DNA of 64,000 nucleotides from Erythrobacter neustonensis (GTDB taxonomy: Bacteria; Pseudomonadota; Alphaproteobacteria; Sphingomonadales; Sphingomonadaceae). How positions within the stretch are numbered: position 1 is the first letter of the stretch; every line of letters starts with the position of its first letter. Position numbers and translations under genes: made by a program. Below, in pieces: positions 42,005 to 51,306 of the stretch. Under the pieces are notes generated by a model that was not told where the DNA came from, ran no database searches, and saw only the letters and a list, made by a program, of their open reading frames with translations. The stretch is from contig NZ_CP016033.1 in the NCBI RefSeq assembly GCF_001663175.1, positions 2,914,001 through 2,978,000 of the forward strand. The letters are read 5' to 3'.

Positions 42005-43501
42005 ATGCGCGTGGGGCAACAGCGCAAGGTATTGGCCGCGGCTGTCGGCCTGTTGGCATTCGGGCTGGCGGCATGCAACGAAGCGGCGCGGACAAGCGGC
42101 TCGGCCCCGCCCCGCGGCGATGATCCGATCGTCTTTCCCAAGGAGCCTTCGCGGATCGCGGTCGATCTGGACGTGGACCTTGCCCAGCTCGAACGCGCGC
42201 TCGAAAGCGAAGTCCCGCGCCAGTTGTGGCAGATCAATCGACCGGGCAGCGAATGCATCTCCTCCTCGAAAATCGACATCGGGATCGCCAAGGTCAAATC
42301 GCCCAAGATCAAATGCCATATCATCGGCAAGGTCACGCGCGGGCGCATCCGGATCAGTGGCCGGGGCGAGCAGTTGTTCGTGCGTCTGCCGGTCAACGGC
42401 ACGATCATGGCGCGCGATGTGGCGGGCATCTTCAAGGGCGAAACCGCGACCGGCGCGGCCGAAGTCACGCTTGCGCTCAGGCTCGATCTGCGCCCTGACT
42501 GGCGGCTGGGTTCCTCGACCAAACTCGATTACCGCTGGACGCGCGAGCCGGGGATCGACTTCATGGGTCAGCGCATCACCTTCACCAGCCAGGCCGACAA
42601 GGAGCTCGCCACGGTCAAGCGCGATGTCGAACGCATCGTCGCGCGCGAATTGGCACGGCTGCCGGTCAAGGTCAGCGCCCGCGAAGGCTGGCGCGAGGCA
42701 CACGCGGTCTTCGAGCTAAACGAGCGCAATCCTGCGGTCTGGGGCCGTCTGACACCGCAGCAGTTCCGCTATGGCGGCTATGCGGTCGAGGGGCGCAATC
42801 TGGTCCTGCGGCTCGGCATGGATGCGATGTTCGAAACCTTTATCGGCATGAAGCCCAAGCCCAGGAAGGCCGGCAATCTGCCCGATCTCGCGCCGCGCGC
42901 CAAGACCGAACCCAAGTCGGTGATGCATGTCCCCGTGCTGGCCGATTATGCGGTGCTGGAGCCCGTGCTTGCCAAAGCGCTCGCGAAACGTTCGGCGCGC
43001 CCCTTCGTCATTCAGGATTACGGGTCGGTGACGGCGCGGTTCGACAAGATCAAGGTCTATGGCACGGGCAAGGGCCGGATCGCGGTCGGCGCGCAGTTCG
43101 ATGCGAAATCCGATCTGGCCGCGATCGGCGCGGCCAAGGGACAGATCTGGCTGACCGCGCAGCCACAGAACGATCCGGGTTCGCGCAAGGTTCGCTTTGT
43201 CGATGTCGAGGTGACGGGCGATACCGATCTCACCGGCCAATCGCTGCTGTTTGCGCTTGCCAGCGCGCCGGGTTTTCAGGAGGTCATCACCGATGCGCTT
43301 GAGCAGAATTTCGAAAACGACTTCAACAAGCTGAAAGCGAAGATAGACCGTGCGCTGGCCGCGCGGCGCGACGGCGGGGCGGACTATTCGATCAGGATCG
43401 ACAGCGTGGAGACCGGCACGATCACCGCGTACGGCGCTGGCCTCTACATGCCGGTCGACATCACCGGACGCATCGACGCGCGGCTGCGGCGCATAAAATG
43501 A
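42005..43501 (+). CDS. DUF4403 family lipoprotein
   Basis: A 498-residue protein from the ATG at 42005, chosen because it gives a lipoprotein signal (LLAFGLAAC, Cys24); the frame is open for 60 codons upstream without coding character. The body shows beta-rich DUF4403 features, for example DVAGIFKGETATGAAEVTLALRL and YSIRIDSVETGTITAYGAGLYMPV. DUF4403 proteins resemble lipid-binding folds, but function is undetermined. It is outside the TCA cluster, separated by the terminator. Confidence 0.8.
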   Translation: MRVGQQRKVLAAAVGLLAFGLAACNEAARTSGSAPPRGDDPIVFPKEPSRIAVDLDVDLAQLERALESEVPRQLWQINRPGSECISSSKIDIGIAKVKSPKIKCHIIGKVTRGRIRISGRGEQLFVRLPVNGTIMARDVAGIFKGETATGAAEVTLALRLDLRPDWRLGSSTKLDYRWTREPGIDFMGQRITFTSQADKELATVKRDVERIVARELARLPVKVSAREGWREAHAVFELNERNPAVWGRLTPQQFRYGGYAVEGRNLVLRLGMDAMFETFIGMKPKPRKAGNLPDLAPRAKTEPKSVMHVPVLADYAVLEPVLAKALAKRSARPFVIQDYGSVTARFDKIKVYGTGKGRIAVGAQFDAKSDLAAIGAAKGQIWLTAQPQNDPGSRKVRFVDVEVTGDTDLTGQSLLFALASAPGFQEVITDALEQNFENDFNKLKAKIDRALAARRDGGADYSIRIDSVETGTITAYGAGLYMPVDITGRIDARLRRIK

Positions 43502-43582
43502 CCGCCTAACCCGCAAATTTCACGCTGTTGCTTGCCAAGCGCTGCCGTTACACCCTCGGCCCGAGAGACCGAGGGGAGCAGC

Positions 43583-44941
43583 ATGGCCTATCCGCAATTG
43601 ACCGCCAAAGCCGGCGCGCTCGCCACCGCGCTGGCGATCAGGACGCGCAAGCTCAGCGTGGTCGAAGCGGTCGATGCCGCGATCACCCGCGCGGGCCAGC
43701 ACGATGCCGAAATCGATGCGATTGCCGTGCCCGATTTTGCCCGCGCATGCGAAACCGCCAAGGCGATGGATGCCGCGCCGCGCAGGCTCGACCAGCCGCT
43801 GTTCGGCGTGCCGATGACGATCAAGGAAAGCTTCGATGTGGCGGGGCTTCCGACAACTTGGGGGCACAGCGCCTATCGCAACGAAATCGCGCCGCGCGAT
43901 GCCTTGCTTGTGCGGCGGCTGAAGGCGGCAGGCGCGATTATCATCGGCAAGACCAATGTGCCGGTCGATCTGACCGACTGGCAAAGCGTGAACCCCGTCT
44001 ATGGCCGCACGCTCAACCCGCACAACCACGACCGCTCGCCCGGCGGATCGTCGGGCGGCAGCGCGGCCGCAGTGGCAAGCGGGATCGTGCCCTGCGACTA
44101 TGGCACAGATATCGGCGGATCAGTGCGGTTGCCGGCGCATTTCTGCGGGGTCTGGGGCCACAAGACGACGTGGGGACTGGTGCCCAAGCATGGACACGAT
44201 CACCCTGCCCAGTCGCGCAGGCCAGACTTCCTCGCCGCCGCCGATGGCCCGTTGTCGATCGCCGGCCCACTCGCGCGCAACGCGCCCGATCTTGCGGTGC
44301 TGGTCGAAGTGGGCGCGGATGTCCCGCTGCGCCGCCGCCCCAAACCAATCCGCGAGTGCCGGATGCTGGCTGTCACGCAGCTGCCAGGAGCGGCGTTGGA
44401 TGGCAGCGTTGCCGGTCCGACCGAGGCGGCGCTTGAAACACTTGCGCGTGCAGGCGTGCGGATCGACAGAAATGTTGCCGCGCTGCCCGACCCGGCGGGG
44501 CATTATCGCAGCTATCTCAAGATGATGAATATCGCCATGTCGAACGGCGCCCCCCTGCCCGATGGCCGGCAGGCAAGCGCGGCGGATTGGTTTGCGCTGA
44601 TGAATGCGCAGGCGACCTGCATGGCGCAGTGGGATGCCCTGTTCGACGATTACGACTTCGTGCTCGCCCCGCCGGCCCCGGTGCTCGCGGTGCCGCATTC
44701 GGACAAGCCGGTGTTTCGCGGCACGCTGGCAATCAACGGGCAGGACGAGCCGGGCAGCAGCGGATTGATCTGGTCGGGACTGGCCACCTTCCCCGGCCTC
44801 CCCGCAACCGTGCTGCCGATCGGCAGCGGCGACTATCTGGGAGCGGCCCTGCCGTGCGGGATGCAGGTGATCGGCCCGCGCTGGCGCGATCTCGATTGCA
44901 TCGCCGCTGCCGAGGCAATCGGCCAGATATTGCACTCCTGA
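43583..44941 (+). CDS. Amidase (amidase-signature family)
   Basis: A 452-residue enzyme. The Ser-cisSer-Lys triad is Lys81 in MTIKESFD, Ser156 in SPGGSSGGSAAAVASG and Ser180 in GTDIGGSVRLPAH. The signature is complete, so it should be active. It hydrolyses amide bonds; the substrate is unknown. It lacks GatB/GatC neighbours, so a GatA role is not supported. GGGGAG lies at the ribosome-site position. Confidence 0.9.
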   Translation: MAYPQLTAKAGALATALAIRTRKLSVVEAVDAAITRAGQHDAEIDAIAVPDFARACETAKAMDAAPRRLDQPLFGVPMTIKESFDVAGLPTTWGHSAYRNEIAPRDALLVRRLKAAGAIIIGKTNVPVDLTDWQSVNPVYGRTLNPHNHDRSPGGSSGGSAAAVASGIVPCDYGTDIGGSVRLPAHFCGVWGHKTTWGLVPKHGHDHPAQSRRPDFLAAADGPLSIAGPLARNAPDLAVLVEVGADVPLRRRPKPIRECRMLAVTQLPGAALDGSVAGPTEAALETLARAGVRIDRNVAALPDPAGHYRSYLKMMNIAMSNGAPLPDGRQASAADWFALMNAQATCMAQWDALFDDYDFVLAPPAPVLAVPHSDKPVFRGTLAINGQDEPGSSGLIWSGLATFPGLPATVLPIGSGDYLGAALPCGMQVIGPRWRDLDCIAAAEAIGQILHS

Positions 44942-44953
44942 CCGCCAGCCGTC

Positions 44954-45652
44954 ATGGCGCGCCCCATGAAAATCGTCTCCATGCGCACGTTGGCCAAATG
45001 GCATATCTGGCTCGGCTGGTTGGTCGGGGTGCCGATCGTGATGTGGCTCGCGACCGGGCTGTTCATGGTGGCGCGCCCGATCGAGGAGGTGCGCGGCAAT
45101 CATCTTCGCCGTGATTTGCCTGCTGCCCCGCTGGCGATCCCCGGCAGCGCAATCGCCAGCGCCGATGCCGATCTCAAGGAAATGCGTGTCGTGATGCAGG
45201 ATGGTCGCCCGGTTGCCATTCTGACGCGGCTGGACGACAGCACCCGGCGGGTCGACTTCGCCACCGGCGCCGCCATCGCGCCGCTGGATGCTGCGGCCGC
45301 CCGCGCGATCGTTGCAGAGCGGATCGTCGGCGGCGACCGGCCCGAGCGGGTCACGCTGTTCCCTGCCGATCGCACCCCGTTCGATTTCCGCCGCCCGCTG
45401 GCGGTATGGCAGGTCGCCCTGGCCGACGGCACCAATGTCTATGTCGGGCGTGACACGGGCGAAATCGAAGCCGTGCGCACGCGCTGGTGGCGTGCATTCG
45501 ACTTTGCATGGGGCCTTCACATCATGGATCTGTCCGAGCGTGAGGATACCAGCCACCCGCTTCTGATCCTGTTCGCCGCGCTTTCGCTGACGGGGGCTCT
45601 GATAGGGAGCGTGCTGATGTTCCGCCGGCGCAAGGCTCGGCCGGTGCGATGA
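44954..45652 (+). CDS. PepSY-type membrane protein
   Basis: A 232-residue protein with one N-terminal helix (about 16-40, WHIWLGWLVGVPIVMWLATGLFM) and one near the C-terminus (LLILFAALSLTGALIGSVLMF), with a periplasmic domain between. The sequence between the helices contains PepSY-like segments (ADGTNVYVGRDTGEIEAVRTRWWRAFDFAWGLHIMD). Such proteins relate to iron-reductase and peptidase-inhibitor-like families. It sits in a row with the amidase (12 bp) and the following channel gene (ATGA overlap). Confidence 0.75.
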   Translation: MARPMKIVSMRTLAKWHIWLGWLVGVPIVMWLATGLFMVARPIEEVRGNHLRRDLPAAPLAIPGSAIASADADLKEMRVVMQDGRPVAILTRLDDSTRRVDFATGAAIAPLDAAAARAIVAERIVGGDRPERVTLFPADRTPFDFRRPLAVWQVALADGTNVYVGRDTGEIEAVRTRWWRAFDFAWGLHIMDLSEREDTSHPLLILFAALSLTGALIGSVLMFRRRKARPVR

Positions 45653-46293
45653 CCCCGACCGTCCTCACCCCGATCCTTGATCTGCTCGACCTTGCGGGCA
45701 TTGCGCTGTTCGCGCTGTCCGGCGCGGTATTGGCCGCGCGGCTTCGGCAGACGTTCGTGACGATGGCGTTTTTCGCGCTGGTCACGGGTGTGGGCGGCGG
45801 GACCGTGCGCGATCTTTTGATCGGGGCGCCGGTGTTCTGGATCAACGATGCCTGGGTTGCCGCCGTGTGCCTCGGCACCGCGCTGATCGCGTGGTTCACG
45901 CCGGTCGGCTGGTGGCAGGGCAAAGGCTTCGATTATGCCGATGGCGCAGGCCTTGCTGCCTACGCCCTGCTCGGCAGCGCCAAGGCGCTCGCCTATGGCA
46001 TTCCCCCGGTCCCGGCCGCGCTGATGGGAGTAATCACGGGCTGCGTCGGCGGCATCATCCGCGATGTCGTCGCGGGCCGCCCTTCGATCATCATGAGCCC
46101 CGAATTGTATGTGACGCCCGCCGCGTTGACCGCCGCGCTAAGCGTTGCCGGAATCCTTGCTGCGCCGCATCTCGGTCTTCCCGAACAGGCGGCATGGGGC
46201 CTCGCCTTTGCCAGCGGTTTTGCACTGCGCAGCGCGGCCATTCGCTGGGAATGGGGCCTGCCCAGCTACGGTCGCGCGCGCGAAGAGGCGTAA
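45649..46293 (+). CDS. Trimeric intracellular cation channel-type protein (UPF0126)
   Basis: A 214-residue membrane protein with about seven helices and two repeats that each carry a glycine motif: VTGVGGGTVRDLLIG near 50 and VITGCVGGIIRDVVAG near 130. This is the UPF0126 family, bacterial relatives of TRIC channels. The start overlaps the PepSY stop as ATGA. A cation channel role is known for some relatives and inferred here. Confidence 0.87.
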   Translation: MTPTVLTPILDLLDLAGIALFALSGAVLAARLRQTFVTMAFFALVTGVGGGTVRDLLIGAPVFWINDAWVAAVCLGTALIAWFTPVGWWQGKGFDYADGAGLAAYALLGSAKALAYGIPPVPAALMGVITGCVGGIIRDVVAGRPSIIMSPELYVTPAALTAALSVAGILAAPHLGLPEQAAWGLAFASGFALRSAAIRWEWGLPSYGRAREEA

Positions 46294-46306
46294 GGCCCCT
46301 TCGCGC
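46274..46306. terminator. Convergent hairpin at the TRIC-type gene end
   Basis: GCGCGCGAAG (46274-46283) pairs perfectly with CTTCGCGCGC (46297-46306), enclosing the stop codon of the channel gene. A minus-strand gene ends 11 bp further. It probably serves both directions, although there is no U-run. Confidence 0.6.
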
Positions 46307-46316
46307 GCACACCCTT

Positions 46317-47189
46317 TCACCCGCGATTGTCGTCTCCGGCGTATTCGGGAAGTTCCTCGCCCGGAACAGGCCCACCGGGATAGGCCGGGAGTGCGGACGC
46401 ATCCGGAGCACTCGAAGAAGTGACGGCGGCCTGATCGGCGCGCAGATAGGCTTCGTTTACCGCAAGATCCGGTCGCACCGATCCACCGACCTGCGCGCGT
46501 GCATCGGCATAGTCCTGCGCATCCCACTGCGCATCATCCCCGCCCCGCACCGCGCTGGCAGCAAAGCCATTGCCATAATCTATCGTCTCGATCTGCCCAT
46601 TATTGCCGATCCGGCAGGAGAACGGTGTGCCGTCATAAAGGGTGCCACCAACTTCCCAACCGCTCGCGGTGCGGCGGGCATCGTCAACCTGGTCGACGCG
46701 GACATCGCGTTCGATCCGGTCGACACACATCCCGACCGCATTGTCGAGGCCCGTGGTGCCGACCGCGCGCGCAGGGGCGCGGCGATCATATCGCGTGGTA
46801 TCGGCGGGATAAGGCGCACCGCGGTAATCGGGATAACGGATGTTGCGGTCGCGCTCGATGACGACAACCTCGCGGTCGCGTTCACGGCGGTTGTTGGCGT
46901 TGGCGATCGCGGCGATCCCGCCGATGATCGCGGCACCCAGCAACACATCGCCCGCATCCACGCGGTCGCGCCGCCATCCCCGGCGCCCGCCCCAGCCGCA
47001 ATTCCAGCGGCAACCCCAATTGGTCACGCCGTTGTCGGGCATCCCTGCCGGCAGATCGAACGCCGCGGAAGGCGCGCCGAGCCGATCGGGAAAAGCGATG
47101 GTGGATGAAGCCGCCGAAGCGGGCACCGCGAACAGCGCGCCTCCCGCCAAGGCGCCTGCCAAGAGGCCAGAACGAACAATCAAGGCCAT
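46317..47189 (-). CDS. Secreted glycine-rich zipper protein of unknown function (paralogue 1)
   Basis: A 290-residue protein with a signal peptide (1-26, ALFAVPASAAS). A Trp/Cys/Gly cluster follows (NWGCRWNCGWGGRRGW), then the segment DAGDVLLGAAIIGGIAAIANANN, a charged region, a domain with two cysteines (GMCVDRIERDV and PFSCRIGNNGQ), and a long disordered C-terminus. The segment order matches the 173-residue protein encoded just upstream, which lacks the C-terminal tail. A GCTGAAC half-site lies about 90 bp before the start. Confidence 0.7.
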   Translation of the reverse strand: MALIVRSGLLAGALAGGALFAVPASAASSTIAFPDRLGAPSAAFDLPAGMPDNGVTNWGCRWNCGWGGRRGWRRDRVDAGDVLLGAAIIGGIAAIANANNRRERDREVVVIERDRNIRYPDYRGAPYPADTTRYDRRAPARAVGTTGLDNAVGMCVDRIERDVRVDQVDDARRTASGWEVGGTLYDGTPFSCRIGNNGQIETIDYGNGFAASAVRGGDDAQWDAQDYADARAQVGGSVRPDLAVNEAYLRADQAAVTSSSAPDASALPAYPGGPVPGEELPEYAGDDNRG

Positions 47190-47303
47190 GTTTGCAATCT
47201 CCTAGAGACAAACGGGTGCCGCGCCCACCAACGCCGCAATGACGCCATGGCTAAGCGTGCAAGGCTTGCGCTGGGCTGAACCGGATCGGCGGCGCATACA
47301 AGA

Positions 47304-47340
47304 CCGCCCCGCCACCCCCTCGAAAGGGAGCGCGGGGCGG
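47304..47340. terminator. Strong hairpin between the two related secreted proteins
   Basis: CCGCCCCGC and GCGGGGCGG form a 9-bp perfect stem, with an inner CCC/GGG pair in the loop. It lies 63 bp after the stop of the upstream minus-strand gene, separating the two paralogues. Confidence 0.55.
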
Positions 47341-47402
47341 ATAAGGGTGCGGACCGGCAAAAAAGGCAAACCGGCCCGCAGGCATGATTTCATTGCGCGC
47401 TA

Positions 47403-47924
47403 TCAGCGCAGGCCGCGGATCCCGCTGTAATCGATCAGCGGCTGACCCCGGCCATCGAGACGGCAGGTGAAATTGCCGCGATCATTGCGGTTGTAACCAC
47501 CGCCAACGTCGATCCGGCCCTTCACACGATAGCCATTCCGGGTGCGGTCCACATCGCGCACATCGATTACGTCGGCGTAACGATAGCCGCCGAACCGGCG
47601 TGCCTGGTTCTCGGCCGCGCGGACGCAGCGATCGACAGCGGTGCGCGGGCTGACACCCCAGCCGCCTCGATCATAGCGGTCGCCGCGATAATTGCGATCG
47701 TCCCAGCCGCGTCCACGGTCATTGTCGAACGCGCCTGCCAGCGCGGCAATCCCGCCGATCACCACGGCGCCGGCGATGATCTCGCCTGCGTCGATCCCGT
47801 CACGGTCGCGATATTGCGCCTGTGCAGGGGTGGCGGCAGCAGCAGTCATCGCCACAGCAGCGACCGCGCCAAGCGAAAGCCGGGCCAATTTGCCGGAGGC
47901 CAGCCGGTTGGTCATGGTGGTCAT
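47403..47924 (-). CDS. Secreted zipper protein of unknown function (paralogue 2)
   Basis: A 173-residue protein with a signal peptide (about 1-36, AATPAQAQYRD). It shares DAGEIIAGAVVIGGIAALAG with paralogue 1, plus the two-cysteine module ending GNFTCRLDGRGQPLIDYSG. The middle is rich in Arg/Asp/Gly/Tyr. The start could also be a Met four codons downstream. Family unknown; export to the envelope is inferred from the signal. A GCTGAAT half-site lies upstream at 48006-48012. Confidence 0.75.
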   Translation of the reverse strand: MTTMTNRLASGKLARLSLGAVAAVAMTAAAATPAQAQYRDRDGIDAGEIIAGAVVIGGIAALAGAFDNDRGRGWDDRNYRGDRYDRGGWGVSPRTAVDRCVRAAENQARRFGGYRYADVIDVRDVDRTRNGYRVKGRIDVGGGYNRNDRGNFTCRLDGRGQPLIDYSGIRGLR

Positions 47925-48073
47925 CGAAGCATTCCTCGTCTGGCACCGCGGGCGAAATTGTCTGCGGCGTCTGGGATGCTTTTGCGCGATTCGTACTGTG
48001 GCGAAGCTGAATTGCGGTGACAGGCTTCGTTAAGTTTATAACACCCTTTTGTGAATGTCCGCGCGCAACGCGG

Positions 48074-49498
48074 TCACTTCGGCAAATGTGCGAGCACATC
48101 CCGGGTGAAGGCGGCGATGTCGAAACCGGAACCGGCGGGGTCTTCGCCGCGGCGGACGATCACCACCTCCCGGCTCGGCACGATCACCACATATTGCCCG
48201 CGGTTGCCGATCGCCGCAAAGGTATCGGCCGGAACGCCTGCCTCCTTGGTGAGCAGCCAGAACCCTGCCCCGTATCCGAAAGTGCCCGTGCCCGGCTGCG
48301 GACCGCTGGGGGTCGTGACGTAAGTGACCCAGCCTTCGGGGAGCACGCGCTCGCCTGAGGATAGCACACCATCGTTCAGGTAAAGCTGGCCGAAGCGGAT
48401 CAGATCCATCGTGCTGGCCCAGACCTGGCTCGAAAGAACATAATCGCCATGAAAATCGGTTTCGGCGACGGTGTCGCTCATTCCGGCCTTGGCGAAAAAC
48501 TCCTCCGGCGGATGCTCGTCGAAGCTATAGGCAATCGCTTTCACCGCCGTCAGCGTGTCATTGTTGGCATAGCGGAACACCGAACCCGGTTCATGAACCA
48601 GCGGCCAGTGAAGCGCGCTCTCCTCCACCGATGCGCCGCCGAAATACAATGCATCGGTGCGGTTGCCCGGCGTATCGGAGTAGCGCCCCGATGCCATCCG
48701 CAACAGGTGATCCATCGCGATCGCGCGGCGCGGGTCACCCTCGCCGCGGTCCCACCCCAAGATCGGCAGCGGCGGAGCAGTGATTGCACCATGCGTTCGG
48801 GTCACGATTGCGTTGGCTCCGCGATGTTCGGTGACGCCGACCAGTGTTGCCGCAATGCTTTTGGCCACCGACCAGGTTCGCTGCGGCGTAAAGGGGCTGA
48901 AACCATCCGCAAAGCGCCAGTCCCAGCCATCCTTGCCCCAATTGACCGAAACCGCCGTCGTGCGCGTGCCCTTGCCATAGGCGCCGCTCATCGCTGCTTC
49001 CAGAACCGCTGTGACCTTGCCGGGGCGAGGTGTGTGCCAGTGGACGATCTTCTCGCGCGGTGCAGATGGCGCGGGTTCTTCGATCGCATCCTCGGTCATG
49101 CCGATCGGGCCAAGCGAGCATCCGCCGCGTGCGCGTTGGAATGCGATACGCGGCGGCATGTCCGGTGCCCATTCGACCGCAACATGGCGGATGGGCCGCG
49201 TGCCGCCGGGCCAGCGCGTGATGGCATAGGGCAGCGTTTCGGCAATCGCATCGAGCGGCTTCTGGATGCCTTGCAGTTCATATGCGAGCACGCTGGCTTC
49301 GCTGCGTTCACCCGCGCCGCTGCGCTCGGCGCTTGCGATCGCGCCGCACAGCATCAGCGCCTTGTATCCTGCGGCGAGCGCGCGGTCGTATCGGGCGCCG
49401 AACACCTCCTGCTCGCTTTGCGCTGCAACAGGAAGTCCAGCGGTTGCCAGAGCCACACAAACAATGATCGGGGCGGCAGCAAAGGGGGTGCGGATCAT
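48074..49498 (-). CDS. SxxK serine hydrolase (beta-lactamase / class C-type family)
   Basis: A 474-residue protein with a signal peptide from the ATG at 49498 (LATAGLPVAAQSE). The catalytic SxxK is SVAK near residue 209 in TWSVAKSIAATLVG, and the YxN motif is YANND. The C-terminal half matches the beta-lactamase-related serine hydrolases (VLPEGWVTYVTTPSG, FGYGAGFWLL). The 200 residues before the SxxK are unusually long and contain the Cys-bearing ALMLCGAIASAERS. Substrate unknown; this family includes esterases and peptidases, and antibiotic resistance is not implied. Confidence 0.85.
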   Translation of the reverse strand: MIRTPFAAAPIIVCVALATAGLPVAAQSEQEVFGARYDRALAAGYKALMLCGAIASAERSGAGERSEASVLAYELQGIQKPLDAIAETLPYAITRWPGGTRPIRHVAVEWAPDMPPRIAFQRARGGCSLGPIGMTEDAIEEPAPSAPREKIVHWHTPRPGKVTAVLEAAMSGAYGKGTRTTAVSVNWGKDGWDWRFADGFSPFTPQRTWSVAKSIAATLVGVTEHRGANAIVTRTHGAITAPPLPILGWDRGEGDPRRAIAMDHLLRMASGRYSDTPGNRTDALYFGGASVEESALHWPLVHEPGSVFRYANNDTLTAVKAIAYSFDEHPPEEFFAKAGMSDTVAETDFHGDYVLSSQVWASTMDLIRFGQLYLNDGVLSSGERVLPEGWVTYVTTPSGPQPGTGTFGYGAGFWLLTKEAGVPADTFAAIGNRGQYVVIVPSREVVIVRRGEDPAGSGFDIAAFTRDVLAHLPK

Positions 49499-49522
49499 GG
49501 CGCGCAGCCTACCCCGCGCGGC

Positions 49523-49562
49523 GCAAAAGAAAAGGGCCGCCGGATTGCTCCGCACGGCCCTT
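49523..49562 (-). terminator. Rho-independent terminator of the ribosomal/rpoA operon
   Basis: On the minus strand AAGGGCCG (49562-49555) pairs with CGGCCCTT (49539-49532) around an inner CGGA/TCCG pair, followed by TTTTCTTTT. It lies 23 bp after the rplQ stop and ends the long operon. Confidence 0.9.
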
Positions 49563-49585
49563 GATCCTGTTCGAAAAGCGAAGCC

Positions 49586-50005
49586 TTATGCGTCTTCGTT
49601 TTCTTCTTCGGTCAGCACCGGACCGCTGTCCTTGCCGCGTTCGCTTTCGTCGCGGTCGACCAGCTCGATGATCGCCATCTGCACCGCGTCACCCGCGCGC
49701 ACGCCGGCGCGCAGAACGCGGGTGTAGCCGCCTTCGCGATCCGAATAACGATCGGCCAGCACTTCGAACAGCTTCTTGAGCTGCGCTTCGTCACCCAGAC
49801 GGCTCATCGCGAGACGACGGTTCGAAAGGCCGCCGCGCTTGGCCAGCGAGATCAGCTTTTCGACGTAGGGGCGCAGTTCCTTGGCCTTGGGCAGCGTGGT
49901 CTTGATCTGCTCGTGCTTGATCAGCGCGGCTGCCATGTTGCGCAGCAGCGCATGGCGGTGGCCGGTCTTGCGGCCAAGCTTGCGGCCCGAAATACCATGA
50001 CGCAT
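49586..50005 (-). CDS. rplQ: 50S ribosomal protein L17
   Basis: A 139-residue protein beginning [25 protein letters not shown], the conserved L17 N-terminus, with an Asp/Glu-rich extension at the C-terminus. It lies near the exit tunnel of the large subunit. It is the last gene of the alpha operon, followed by a strong terminator. Confidence 0.98.
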   Translation of the reverse strand: MRHGISGRKLGRKTGHRHALLRNMAAALIKHEQIKTTLPKAKELRPYVEKLISLAKRGGLSNRRLAMSRLGDEAQLKKLFEVLADRYSDREGGYTRVLRAGVRAGDAVQMAIIELVDRDESERGKDSGPVLTEEENEDA

Positions 50006-50089
50006 TGTATCATTCCTTCGTTCGTAGGGAGCCCGTGCAAGGTAACTCCATCCCGGTGGCCATCAGGGCCGCCACCTTCGCCCTTGGAA

Positions 50090-50115
50090 GAAGCCCCCGC
50101 TCTCGCGAGGGCTTC
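50090..50115 (-). terminator. Intercistronic hairpin between rpoA and rplQ
   Basis: GAAGCCC-T-CGC and GCG-G-GGGCTTC form a stem around GAGA, then TTCTTCC. It sits 8 bp after the rpoA stop. It may attenuate or process the message; a full stop is unlikely because rplQ needs the same transcript. Confidence 0.6.
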
Positions 50116-50123
50116 CGAATTCA

Positions 50124-51179
50124 TCAGCCCAGCAGTTCCTGCTCGAGCTTCTTGGCCATCTCTTCGATGTTCTCGGGCGGCCAGCCCGGGATGTCCATGC
50201 CGAGGCGCAGACCCATGGACGAGAGCACTTCCTTGATCTCGTTCAAGGACTTGCGGCCGAAGTTCGGCGTGCGCAGCATCTCGGCTTCGGTCTTCTGGAC
50301 CAGATCGCCGATATAGATGATGTTGTCGTTCTTGAGGCAGTTGGCCGAACGCACCGACAGTTCCAGCTCGTCGACCTTCTTGAGGAGGTAACGGTTGAGC
50401 TGGTTGGCGTCGCTTTCCTCCGGCTGCACCGCATGGCCGATCATCTGGCCGACCGGCTGCGGGATACCGTCTTCGAAGTGGACGAACAGCGTCAGCTGGT
50501 CCTGCAGAATGCGCGCGGCATAGGCCACGGCATCTTCAGGGGTGACGGTGCCATCGGTTTCGACAGTCAGCGAGAGCTTGTCGTAGTCGAGTTCCTGCCC
50601 GACGCGGGCATTCTCGACCTTGTAGCTCACCTGACGGACGGGCGAATAGAGCGAGTCAACCGGGATCAGCCCGATCGGCGCATCGACCGGACGGTTCTGC
50701 ACGGCGGGGCTGTAGCCCTTGCCGGTGTCCGCGGTCAGTTCCATGTTCAGCGTCGCGCCGTCATCGAGGTGGCAGATGACAAGATCCTTGTTCATCACTT
50801 CGATGTCGCCGGTCACGGCAATATCGCCGGCACGGACTTCGCCCGGGCCGGTCGCCGAAAGCTGCAGACGCTTGGGGCCTTCGCCTTCCATCTTGAGCGC
50901 GATCTGCTTCACGTTGAGCACGATGTCGGTGACATCTTCCCGCACGCCAGCAAGGCTGGAGAATTCGTGGAGCACGTTTTCGATCTTGATCGAAGTGATC
51001 GCGGCGCCCTGAAGGCTGGAGAGCAGCACACGGCGCAGCGCATTGCCGAGCGTCAGACCGAAGCCACGCTCGAGCGGTTCGGCCACGAAAGTCGTCTTGC
51101 GCTGACGATCGCCGCCATCCTTGATTTCCAGGGAGTTGGGTTTCTTGAGTTCCTGCCAGTTCTTGGTGTTGACGGACAT
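50124..51179 (-). CDS. rpoA: DNA-directed RNA polymerase subunit alpha
   Basis: A 351-residue protein. The N-terminal dimerisation domain includes [29 protein letters not shown]. The C-terminal domain has [42 protein letters not shown], for UP-element and activator contacts. It forms the polymerase scaffold. It is in the alpha operon after rpsK with a 127-bp gap, which is larger than usual and holds a hairpin. Confidence 0.99.
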   Translation of the reverse strand: MSVNTKNWQELKKPNSLEIKDGGDRQRKTTFVAEPLERGFGLTLGNALRRVLLSSLQGAAITSIKIENVLHEFSSLAGVREDVTDIVLNVKQIALKMEGEGPKRLQLSATGPGEVRAGDIAVTGDIEVMNKDLVICHLDDGATLNMELTADTGKGYSPAVQNRPVDAPIGLIPVDSLYSPVRQVSYKVENARVGQELDYDKLSLTVETDGTVTPEDAVAYAARILQDQLTLFVHFEDGIPQPVGQMIGHAVQPEESDANQLNRYLLKKVDELELSVRSANCLKNDNIIYIGDLVQKTEAEMLRTPNFGRKSLNEIKEVLSSMGLRLGMDIPGWPPENIEEMAKKLEQELLG

Positions 51180-51265
51180 GGATTTCCCCTAATTCGCCTT
51201 GCGGGCGGTTCAAACTTGGGCAGGCCTGATGCAGGGGCGGCAAGCGCGCGGCATCAGACCCGATC

Positions 51266-51300
51266 GGGCGGCGGGAGCGGTGCTGCGCCCCCGCCGTCCC
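51266..51300 (-). terminator. Intercistronic hairpin between rpsK and rpoA
   Basis: GGGCGGCGGG (from 51266) pairs with CCCGCCGTCCC (to 51300), a long GC stem, in the 127-bp gap. No U-run follows on the minus strand. It may moderate readthrough between S11 and alpha. Confidence 0.5.
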
Positions 51301-51306
51301 GGCGGA

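Noticed and set aside
43583..44941. Amidase as GatA subunit of the amidotransferase
   Set aside because: The triad is present, but gatB and gatC are not adjacent and the protein lacks distinctive GatA segments, so a general amidase is the safer call.
48074..49498. Serine hydrolase as an antibiotic-resistance beta-lactamase
   Set aside because: It shares SxxK and YxN but has a long extra N-terminal region and no clear KTG-box of class C enzymes. The family is dominated by esterases and peptidases.
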